Shown here one piece after another: positions 1-6,264 of a stretch of DNA of 8,902 bases. The translations under genes and the position numbers were made by a program. Source of the DNA: Dehalococcoidia bacterium (GTDB taxonomy: Bacteria; Chloroflexota; Dehalococcoidia; GIF9; UBA5629); NCBI GenBank assembly GCA_028715025.1, contig JAQTLG010000050.1:1-8902 (forward strand). Direction: 5' to 3'. Each line of letters opens with the position of its first letter. Position 1 is the first letter of the stretch. The notes under the pieces were generated by a model. The model was given only the letters and a program-made list of their open reading frames with translations. It was not told the origin of the DNA and made no database searches.

Positions 1-2
1 GA

Positions 3-833
3 GGCATCAGCACCGAGGCACTTTTTACACCTTTTGATGCGGTAGAGTTGTGGCGGTTGAGCTTTCATCCTGACGGCAATTTTTCCGAACGCTCTCCCAA
101 CCCGTTGGAAGAGGGAGCTCTTGATCGCCTTTCAGAGACTGTCATAAAAAGAAAACTAGACTTCGGCCTTGCTTTTGATGGAGATGCCGACAGAGCAGTT
201 GCGGTGAATGAGAAGGGTGAGATGGTGCCTCCTGATGCACTGGGGGGGATAATTGCAATGCACTTTCTGAAAGAATCTCCCCGTGCCGTTGTCCTCCATG
301 ATCTGCGAACGTCCCGGGCGGTGCCTGAACTGATTAAGGCGGCCGGTGGGTGGCCGGTGCGTAGCCGTGTGGGACATGCATTCATTAAACGTGCCATGCG
401 TGAGCATAATGCTATATTCGCGATGGAGCTCTCGGGACATTATTACTACTCAGATCTACATTACACCGATAACGGCCTGCGTACTCTTGTCGAATTGATC
501 AACATTGTTTCGGCCCAGGACAAACCACTTTCCCAACTGATCAAACCATTCCACCGATACCCTACCAGTGGCGAGATCAACTTGAAGGTTGTTAATCGGG
601 GAAAGGTGCTTACCGCTCTGAAAAATAAATATCGTGAGGAGAATATCGATCACCTCGATGGTCTCTCCGTGGACTGTCCCGATTGGTGGTTCAATGTCCG
701 TGCTTCCCAAACCGAATCAATACTGCGCGTCAATATAGGCGCTACGAACCATGATCTGCTTGCAGAAAAACAGCAGGTTTTACTTGAGCAGATTAATGAC
801 ATCAACCAATATACAAGTCAGGTAAGACTCTAA
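3..833 (+). CDS. Phosphomannomutase/phosphoglucomutase, 3' part (5' end outside window)
   Basis: This is the C-terminal 276 residues of an alpha-D-phosphohexomutase, which moves phosphate between C6 and C1 of mannose or glucose through a 1,6-bisphosphate intermediate in the cytoplasm. The frame is open from the window edge. The metal-binding loop FDGDADR is at 174-194, the sugar-recognition loop ELSGH at 426-440, and the C-terminal phosphate-binding loop RASQTES at 699-719, in the domain II-III-IV order of the family. Domain I, with the phosphorylated serine, lies upstream. Family members are about 450 residues, so roughly 40% is missing. The RASQTES loop differs from the usual R-S-G/N-T-E-P. 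The gap gene starts 32 bases downstream, which suggests co-transcription. Whether mannose or glucose phosphate is preferred (manB/algC or pgm) cannot be decided from this part. Confidence 0.9.
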   Translation, partial: GISTEALFTPFDAVELWRLSFHPDGNFSERSPNPLEEGALDRLSETVIKRKLDFGLAFDGDADRAVAVNEKGEMVPPDALGGIIAMHFLKESPRAVVLHDLRTSRAVPELIKAAGGWPVRSRVGHAFIKRAMREHNAIFAMELSGHYYYSDLHYTDNGLRTLVELINIVSAQDKPLSQLIKPFHRYPTSGEINLKVVNRGKVLTALKNKYREENIDHLDGLSVDCPDWWFNVRASQTESILRVNIGATNHDLLAEKQQVLLEQINDINQYTSQVRL

Positions 834-853
834 AAAACAAATTGATAAGTGCC

Positions 854-860
854 AAGGAGG
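854..860 (+). promoter_or_regulatory. Ribosome binding site of gap
   Basis: AAGGAGG lies five bases before the ATG at 866. It decides that start over the in-frame ATG at 842, which would add eight residues before the GAPDH N-terminus MKRIAINGLGRIGR. Confidence 0.85.
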
Positions 861-865
861 GAGTT

Positions 866-1867
866 ATGAAAAGGATAGCAATCAACGGGCTGGGACGTAT
901 AGGCCGCATGGTACTGAGGCATTATGTGGCAACACGTCCGAAAGACATTGAACTCGTTGTAGCAAACGATCTGGTACCTACGGATGATTTAGCCTATCTT
1001 ATCAAATACGACTCGGTTCATGGTAAGCTGACTCTCCCTGTTACCGCAGAGAAAGACGAAATTCATGTTGGTGACGTCACCGTGAAAATTACTGCGGTAA
1101 AAAACCCGGCTCAGTTGCCATGGAAAAAGCTTGGTATCGATATAGTTATTGAATCTACCGGCCACTTTACTAAACGTGAACTGGCCGCCAACCATCTTGA
1201 GGCAGGAGCAAGGAGGGTCATTATCAGCGCCCCAGCCACAGATGCAGATGTCACGATAGTTGTCGGGATAAATGAAAACAAATTTGATCCAAAAAATCAC
1301 CATGTAATATCTATGGCGTCCTGCACAACAAACTCACTGGTTCCACCGCTTAAGGTACTGATGGACAACTTTGGCATCGAGCGAGCTATGGCAACTACCG
1401 TACACGCCTACACGGTCAGCCAAGCGCTTGTGGACAGGCCGGATAAGAAACGGAACAGGGGACGGGCAGCTGCTGTATCTTTAGTTCCCAGCACTACTGG
1501 ATCCGATATTGCAACCACGTTAGTTCTTCCTGAACTCAAGGACAGGCTTCGAGCTCTGGCTATTCGTGCACCTATTCCAGATGGCGCTATCACTGATATA
1601 GTCGCCGATCTGAAGAAATCTGTCACAACCGAGCAGGTCAATGCTACTCTCAAGGCAACTGCCGAAGGTCCCTTGAAGGGTGTCCTCGGATACACCGAAG
1701 AGGATCTGGTATCAGCCGATATTATTGGTGATACCCATTCGGGTATCGTTCATGCTCTTTCTACACAGGTGGTTCAAGAGAGCATGGTTAAGCTTCAGGT
1801 CTGGTATGACAACGAGTTCGGATACTCAAAACGCCTGCTGGACGTAATAGAGCGGTTAGATCTCTAA
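866..1867 (+). CDS. gap: Type I glyceraldehyde-3-phosphate dehydrogenase
   Basis: This 333-residue enzyme oxidises and phosphorylates glyceraldehyde 3-phosphate to 1,3-bisphosphoglycerate using NAD(P), in the cytoplasm, as the step before PGK. The Rossmann motif NGLGRIGR is at residues 7-14, and the acidic residue after the second strand is Asp35 (ANDL), which favours NAD. The catalytic loop SCTTNS puts the nucleophile at Cys153, and the partner His180 sits in TVHAYT. The C-terminal NEFGYS is at 316-321. Length is normal for the family. The region after the catalytic histidine is unusual: YTVSQ replaces the common YTNDQ, TTGSD replaces TTGAA, and RAPIPDGAITD replaces the R-V-P-T-x-x-V-S-V-V-D type segment. 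It therefore belongs to a divergent type I subgroup. All catalytic residues I can place are present, so it should be active. Confidence 0.96.
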   Translation: MKRIAINGLGRIGRMVLRHYVATRPKDIELVVANDLVPTDDLAYLIKYDSVHGKLTLPVTAEKDEIHVGDVTVKITAVKNPAQLPWKKLGIDIVIESTGHFTKRELAANHLEAGARRVIISAPATDADVTIVVGINENKFDPKNHHVISMASCTTNSLVPPLKVLMDNFGIERAMATTVHAYTVSQALVDRPDKKRNRGRAAAVSLVPSTTGSDIATTLVLPELKDRLRALAIRAPIPDGAITDIVADLKKSVTTEQVNATLKATAEGPLKGVLGYTEEDLVSADIIGDTHSGIVHALSTQVVQESMVKLQVWYDNEFGYSKRLLDVIERLDL

Positions 1868-1980
1868 ATACTGTATCTATGATACCTATTGAGATTGTCC
1901 GTGGCTCTTCGCAGTGCGGGTCGATCGATGGTAAAAGCAAATCAACTCGATTGAAGAAGATGAGTCTTGAAGGCGAAACC

Positions 1981-2492
1981 ATGAATGAACAGATACCCGT
2001 TGGCAGGCCAATCTACAGTCTTTTCCCTACGGACATTGAGGGGGTTGATTCCTTGACCGAGCTTGCCCTGGATATGCGATGGTCGTGGAATCATGCCACC
2101 GACGATGTATGGCGTAAGCTTGATCCCGAACAGTGGGAACTCACACATCATCCTTCTGTCGTCCTGCAAACGGTTTTGCGGGGTCAACTCAGGAGCGCAT
2201 TTGCAGATCCCAGCTTCCGTAAGAACGTCAATGACCTCGTCAAAAAGAAGCGGCGCGCAGAAGAATCGCCTGCTTGGTTTCAACAGAGCCAACCGCAGTC
2301 TCCTCTAACTCATGTCGCGTATTTCAGTATGGCATTTATGTTGAGCGAAGCTCTCCCGATCTATTCAGGGGGCTTGGCAATGTGGCTGGCGATCAGCTCA
2401 AGGCTGCCAGCGATCTGGGAGTGCCTGTGGTCGGAATAGGTCTGCTTTACCAGCAAGGATATTTCCGCCAAGTGATCGATAAGGACGGAGCT
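1981..2492 (+). pseudogene. glgP: Alpha-glucan (glycogen) phosphorylase, N-terminal fragment with frameshift, joined to pgk
   Basis: The start is ATG 1981, with GAAGG seven bases upstream. The first ~110 residues (RPIYSLFPTD, LALDMRWSWNH, WELTHHPSVVL) match the DUF3417 N-terminal domain of bacterial alpha-glucan phosphorylases, which release glucose 1-phosphate from glycogen. The start of the phosphorylase domain follows: VAYFSM, LSEALPIYSGG, then in the next frame LGNVAGDQLKAASDLG and LLYQQGYFRQ. The frame breaks within the five-G run at 2368-2372; one extra G would restore the usual IYSGGLGNVAGD. VAYFSMAF has Ala where Glu is usual. The match ends near 2484-2492 and continues as PGK. Only ~170 residues of a protein usually over 700 remain, without the PLP-binding lysine and most of the active site, so this cannot be a phosphorylase. 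It could also be an assembly artefact. Confidence 0.85.
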
Positions 2493-3085
2493 AAAATAGC
2501 AACCAAACTGGGGCTTTTAGAATATATTTTGCCCAGGGTTAATTCTCTGCTCATTGGCGGCGGTATGGCAGCCATGTTTTTAAAGAGCCAGGGCTACGGA
2601 GTAGGAGCCTTAGCTGTAGAGAATGATATGCTTGACCACGCACTTAAACTTGGGGAAAAGGCGAGATCGCTTGGAGTTAGGCTGCTGCTTCCTTTTGATC
2701 TCCTCGTCGCTCAAAAGCTGGATGTTGGCTCGATAGCCCATATGGTATCAATAGATCATGTTCCTGAAGGGTGGGTGATAGCTGACATTGGGCTAAAAAC
2801 CATCGAGACATTTACTAAGGAGCTGAATGGATGCAAGACCGTTTTCTGGGAAGGGCCCTTGGAGTGTTCGAGATTTCCCAGTTTGCGGAGGGAATACGCA
2901 GCATGGCCAGGGTCCTCGGTAATCTTAAGGCTACTACGGTGATTGGTGGCGGCTCGACCGCCGAGGCAGTAGAAGAAATGAGATTGACAGACAAGATGTC
3001 ATATGTATCTACGGGCGGAGGAGCTTTACTTGAACTTTTGCAGGGTAAAGTGCTACCCGGAGTTGCTGTGTTGCAGGATAAATAG
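2487..3085 (+). pseudogene. pgk: Phosphoglycerate kinase, C-terminal domain only, frameshifted
   Basis: About 200 C-terminal residues of phosphoglycerate kinase, which makes ATP and 3-phosphoglycerate from 1,3-bisphosphoglycerate. Visible motifs are GAKIATKLGLLEYILP (the nucleotide-site lysine region), LLIGGGMAAMFL, SIDHVPEGW, TVFWEGPLGVFE (read across a frame break), VIGGGSTAEAV and the closing VSTGGGALLELL with LPGVAVL. The frame breaks near 2861-2862: one extra G in the run after CCTT restores FWEGPLGVFEISQFAEG. The 3-phosphoglycerate-binding N-terminal domain, about half of a ~395-residue enzyme, is absent and replaced by a phosphorylase fragment. GGGST replaces the more common GGGD; I believe this variant occurs in intact PGKs of some lineages. 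The fragment has no start of its own and could not work as PGK alone. pfkA begins 82 bases downstream. Confidence 0.87.
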
Positions 3086-3156
3086 TCAGAGGACGAGAGA
3101 AATCTCTGGTGTAATTATAAAGTTGCATTTCGGAATGAAAAAATGATCACGTGAAA

Positions 3157-3161
3157 AGGAG
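3157..3161 (+). promoter_or_regulatory. Ribosome binding site deciding the pfkA start
   Basis: AGGAG lies six bases before ATG 3168 but abuts ATG 3162, so the second ATG is the likelier start (protein MKRIGIL rather than MNMKRIGIL). An eight-base palindrome, TCACGTGA at 3147-3154, sits just upstream. Its role, if any, is unknown. Confidence 0.75.
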
Positions 3162-3167
3162 ATGAAT

Positions 3168-4133
3168 ATGAAAAGGATTGGCATATTGACCAGTGGGGGT
3201 GACGCTCCCGGCATGAATGCCTGTATCCGGGCAGTGGTACGTAATGTCCTGGACAACGGGATGGAGTCGATAGGCATAAAACGAGGCTATACCGGCTTAA
3301 TTGAGGGTGACATGGTAGCTCTGGATAGGAAATCTGTAGCTAATGTGATACACCGGGGTGGAACTATGCTCGAAACATCACGCTGTCCTGAATTCACGAC
3401 CCCTGAGGGCAGGGCAAAGGCGATAAAGGCACTGAAAGAAGCAGAAATCGACGGCCTAGTTTTACTGGGTGGAGATGGCACTTTTCGCGGCGGGGCGCTC
3501 CTGGCTAATGAGTGTAGCGTTAGCATTAGCGGCGTACCAACTACCATAGATAACGATGTATACGGGACTGACTACACCGTAGGTTTTGATACGGCAGTTA
3601 ATACGGCACTCGAGGCTATTGACCGCATTCGCGACACTGCCCTTTCACATGAACGGCTCTTCTTTGTAGAAGTGATGGGACACCATACGGGATTCATCGC
3701 CTTGGAAAGTGGTATCGCCGGTGGTGCAGAAGAGACGATTACACCTGAAACTGGAAACACTGACGATCTCTGGACAAGATTGAGGGAGAGCTTTGAGCAT
3801 GGAAAGAAAAGTGCCATCGTAGTAGTAGCCGAAGGTGATCAGCCCGGCCATACCTTTGCGATTGCTCAAGAGGCAAAAGATAAACTTAAGATTGAATCCA
3901 GAGTGTGTATCCTAGGTCACGTCCAACGCGGTGGTTCGCCAACGGCACATGACAGGGTCCTTGCCAGTAATCTGGGTTCTGCCGCAGTCAGCGCTTTGTT
4001 AAAGGGTAAAAGCGGTTACATGGTCGGCCAGGTAAAGAATGAAATAGTCTATACGGCGTTGGCGCATACCTGGGGAAAGAAAAAAGCACTTAGTACGCGG
4101 CTTGAGGAATTGGCCAGCCTGCTTTCCGCATGA
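3168..4133 (+). CDS. pfkA: 6-phosphofructokinase, ATP-type
   Basis: This 321-residue enzyme phosphorylates fructose 6-phosphate to fructose 1,6-bisphosphate in the cytoplasm, the committed glycolytic step. The N-terminal loop GILTSGGDAPGMN is at residues 5-17. GGDG is at 101-104, and Gly104 is the residue typical of ATP users, where PPi-dependent enzymes have Asp. The catalytic segment TIDND is at 126-130, with Asp128 as expected base. HVQRGGSP is at 251-258 with Arg263 in the following HDR. The residue before TIDND is Thr125, neither the Gly of classical ATP enzymes nor the Lys of PPi enzymes. The usual MGR motif reads MGHHTG with His172. Length matches bacterial PfkA (~320). It lies between the pgk remnant and pyk, an arrangement of glycolytic genes likely to be transcribed together. 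Use of ATP is inferred from Gly104. Confidence 0.95.
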   Translation: MKRIGILTSGGDAPGMNACIRAVVRNVLDNGMESIGIKRGYTGLIEGDMVALDRKSVANVIHRGGTMLETSRCPEFTTPEGRAKAIKALKEAEIDGLVLLGGDGTFRGGALLANECSVSISGVPTTIDNDVYGTDYTVGFDTAVNTALEAIDRIRDTALSHERLFFVEVMGHHTGFIALESGIAGGAEETITPETGNTDDLWTRLRESFEHGKKSAIVVVAEGDQPGHTFAIAQEAKDKLKIESRVCILGHVQRGGSPTAHDRVLASNLGSAAVSALLKGKSGYMVGQVKNEIVYTALAHTWGKKKALSTRLEELASLLSA

Positions 4134-4216
4134 AAGAGGGTTTACATGCTACAAGCTCGTCAATTTCCAGACTTATCTAAAGAAGGATACAAGAGCTACA
4201 AATGCAGATATTTTCA

Positions 4217-4225
4217 GGGGAGGGG
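4217..4225 (+). promoter_or_regulatory. Ribosome binding site of pyk
   Basis: A purine-rich GGGGAGGGG ends five bases before ATG 4231. It supports that start over the in-frame ATG at 4102, which would overlap the end of pfkA and add 43 residues unlike any pyruvate kinase N-terminus. Confidence 0.75.
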
Positions 4226-4230
4226 AATCA

Positions 4231-5667
4231 ATGAAACAATCAAGGTTATATACCAGACGCACCAAAATAGTATGCACTGTCGGCCCAGCCACCAGCTCAA
4301 CGTCGATACTTGTGAAATTAATCAAGGCAGGTATGAATGTTGCCCGACTTAATCTCTCCCACGGCACTCTAGCTGAACACGCCCATCTTGTGCAGACTCT
4401 AAGAAACCTGAGCCGGCGCCTGGGAGTAGAGATTGCCATTCTTATAGACTTACCCGGTCCCAAATATCGTACAGGAAAGCTGAAAGGTGACCGAGCCATA
4501 CTAAAAAAGGGTGCTCAACTGGTACTCACTACGCGGCAAATAGAAGGAGATGCTGCAAGAGTATCAGTAAACTTGCCCAATCTCTCTAAAGATGTAAAAC
4601 CCGGGGATACCGTTCTTCTTGCTGATGGAGCGATGCAGCTTAAGGTGCAACACATAAATGGAAGTGAGGTGAAGTGCCTGATCACGGCCGGTGGTATACT
4701 CACCGAAGGCCGAGGCCTTGTAGTGCCAGGGATGCATACTTCTGGCCCATTCGTTAACGAGGTTTTACGTGAAAAACTTCTTTTTGCTATCACTCATCAA
4801 CCTGATTATGTGGCATTGTCGTTTGTTGCAAGTACGCAAGATATAGATGATGTGAGATCCTTTCTTCGGGAGAATAGCGCTGAAATACCCATTATCGCCA
4901 AGATAGAGCGCGGCGAGGCAGTGAGGAATTTTAGTAGCATTTTAGCCAGCAGTGACGGGGTAATGGTTGCCAGGGGAGACCTTGGAGTCGATATCCCTCT
5001 TGAGAAGGTGCCCCTGGTGCAAAAAGAGATAATCAAGGAGTGTAACCGCTCTGGAAAACCGGTAATTATCGCCACTGAGATGCTCAAGTCGATGGTGAAA
5101 TCAATGCGCCCGACCCGGGCTGAGGTTACAGATGTGGCCAACGCTATATTCGATGGTACGGACGCTACTATGCTATCTGAAGAGACTTCGATTGGGGAAC
5201 ATCCCCTTGAGTCAGTAAGGACAATGGATAGGATTGCCCGGGAAACCGAAAAAAAACTGCCATATGAGTTGGCCTTGACGGAAAAAAGAACCTGGTTTAA
5301 GCATAATACCGAAGAACTGATAAGTTATAATGCTTGCCTTACTGCTCAAAGCCTGGATGTCGGCACCATCATCGCCTTTACCGAGACAGGGAGCACCGCT
5401 CAGAGGGTATCAAAATACCGGCCATGCATGAACATTCTGGCGATGACCCCCAGCAAGACCATTTGTACGAGGCTGGTATTGTATTGGGGCGTACTGCCCG
5501 TTCTTGTGACCCCCCCGTCTTCTATATCCGACATGTTTAATCAGGCGTCATTGCTTTCCAAGAGTCTTGGTCTGGCTAAGCCGGGAGACCGGATAGTGAT
5601 CACCGGTGGCATACCACTTGGAGTAAAAGGCACTACCAATCTACTCAAGGTAGAGACTGTAAGCTAA
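4231..5667 (+). CDS. pyk: Pyruvate kinase
   Basis: This 478-residue enzyme transfers phosphate from phosphoenolpyruvate to ADP, giving pyruvate and ATP in the cytoplasm. The barrel begins TKIVCTVGPAT (11-21), followed by MNVARLNLSHG (35-45) with substrate-binding Arg39. The B domain starts at DLPGPKYRTG (73-82). The active-site signature PIIAKIERGEAV (220-231) contains Lys224 and metal ligand Glu226. VARGDLGVDIP (246-256) has metal ligand Asp250. PTRAEVTDVANAIFDGTDATMLSEE (294-318) follows. The C-terminal domain ends with GIPLGVKGTTNLLKV. Length is normal. Departures from consensus are DLPGPKY for DLQGPKI, EMLKSM for QMLESM, and SEETSIGEHP, where MLSGET is standard; these look lineage-specific rather than decay. 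It sits 97 bases after pfkA, so the two irreversible kinases of glycolysis are probably co-expressed. Confidence 0.96.
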   Translation: MKQSRLYTRRTKIVCTVGPATSSTSILVKLIKAGMNVARLNLSHGTLAEHAHLVQTLRNLSRRLGVEIAILIDLPGPKYRTGKLKGDRAILKKGAQLVLTTRQIEGDAARVSVNLPNLSKDVKPGDTVLLADGAMQLKVQHINGSEVKCLITAGGILTEGRGLVVPGMHTSGPFVNEVLREKLLFAITHQPDYVALSFVASTQDIDDVRSFLRENSAEIPIIAKIERGEAVRNFSSILASSDGVMVARGDLGVDIPLEKVPLVQKEIIKECNRSGKPVIIATEMLKSMVKSMRPTRAEVTDVANAIFDGTDATMLSEETSIGEHPLESVRTMDRIARETEKKLPYELALTEKRTWFKHNTEELISYNACLTAQSLDVGTIIAFTETGSTAQRVSKYRPCMNILAMTPSKTICTRLVLYWGVLPVLVTPPSSISDMFNQASLLSKSLGLAKPGDRIVITGGIPLGVKGTTNLLKVETVS

Positions 5668-5730
5668 GCGGTAAGGATAAGCTCCTGATGTTAGGAAGTT
5701 GTATATGACAATAAAGCGCGTGCTCTTCAG

Positions 5731-5752
5731 ATATCGAAAATGTATTCGATAT
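5731..5752 (+). repeat. Perfect 8-base inverted repeat between pyk and the zinc-ribbon gene
   Basis: ATATCGAA and TTCGATAT are separated by six bases (AATGTA). They lie in the 170-base gap after pyk. No T run follows on either strand, so it is not a classical terminator. It could be an operator or an RNA hairpin that sets the boundary between the kinase genes and the downstream genes. Confidence 0.45.
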
Positions 5753-5837
5753 AGAAAAGATACAGTTATTAATTAAAGTGCTGTTGACCTGTCACAAAAG
5801 CATTATTACCTTGGATATGATAAAGAGGTTGATCGTT

Positions 5838-6011
5838 ATGAAAAAAAGAAAATATATATGTAAGCATTGCAATCACATGTGGGTGCCAAGGAAGGCAAAA
5901 CCGAAGAAATGTCCCAACTGCAGGCGTAGCCACTGGATGCCAGAATCTGGGCAACCACTAACTTTGCCCGTGAATTACGATGGCCCATTTCCTGGTCTAT
6001 TCAATGAGTAA
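5838..6011 (+). CDS. Small zinc-ribbon protein
   Basis: A 57-residue basic protein starting at ATG 5838, with AAAGAGG at 5822-5828 nine bases upstream. Earlier in-frame ATGs at 5778 and 5817 lack a comparable site. It has two CxxC pairs, Cys8/Cys11 and Cys25/Cys28, in the pattern YICKHCNHMW then PKKCPNCRRSHW, which should bind one zinc ion. The C-x-x-C-x-H-x-W-VPRK-x-x-P-K-x-CP-x-C layout is typical of short zinc-ribbon proteins widespread in archaea and environmental bacteria, often labelled putative nucleic-acid-binding. The C-terminal tail is Pro/Gly rich. It lies between pyk and pgi, so a regulatory role in this cluster is conceivable, but nothing in the sequence shows it. Confidence 0.75.
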   Translation: MKKRKYICKHCNHMWVPRKAKPKKCPNCRRSHWMPESGQPLTLPVNYDGPFPGLFNE

Positions 6012-6102
6012 AGTGCTGAGGAAATGATTGACTGCTATGCCCGGTTAATTTCGAACTGTCCGCTAACAAATATCGAATACGCCGGGATTGGGAGGATGCA
6101 AC

Positions 6103-6234
6103 ATGGAGCGCAGGACCAAATACCATCGCCTCTTTGTGATAGAGCAGGAATTAGCTTTAATAGTTATCTTTCCCGCGATGCACACTTTACACAAAATATA
6201 CAGAAGTCCCAATGTAGACCTGCAAAGTGAGTAA
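6103..6234 (+). CDS. Possible 43-residue protein, unrecognised
   Basis: A short frame that starts MERRTKYHRLFVIEQELALI and ends LQSE, with GGAGGA at 6091-6096 six bases before its ATG. It is basic at the start with a hydrophobic middle, and I recognise no family. An alternative start at 6096 in another frame overlaps that ribosome site and gives a protein without clear features. The good ribosome site and position before pgi are the only support. It may be a leader peptide, a gene remnant, or chance. Confidence 0.28.
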   Translation: MERRTKYHRLFVIEQELALIVIFPAMHTLHKIYRSPNVDLQSE

Positions 6235-6264
6235 CAGAAATAAGCTGATCATTGGAGGGGGAAA

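Noticed and set aside
2365..2375. Programmed ribosomal frameshift at the G run
   Set aside because: A second break of the same kind follows, and the product would be a non-functional chimera. Decay or sequencing error is simpler.
2274..2942. A separate gene in the second frame of the glgP/pgk region
   Set aside because: It has no ribosome site. It begins with out-of-frame residues and then continues the phosphorylase sequence from the upstream frame, so it is the middle piece of one broken gene.
3086..3161. Promoter between pgk remnant and pfkA
   Set aside because: TTGCAT at 3123 has no acceptable -10 box at normal spacing.
4146..4352. 68-residue frame between pfkA and pyk
   Set aside because: It overlaps the start of pyk in another frame and shows no recognisable features.
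5784..5821. Promoter before the zinc-ribbon gene (TTGACC with TATGAT)
   Set aside because: The two boxes are 26 bases apart, too far for a sigma70 promoter, and no better -10 box is present.
6024..6230. 68-residue frame after the zinc-ribbon gene
   Set aside because: There is no ribosome site at its start and no family resemblance. The 43-residue frame at 6103 has better signals, though it is also weak.
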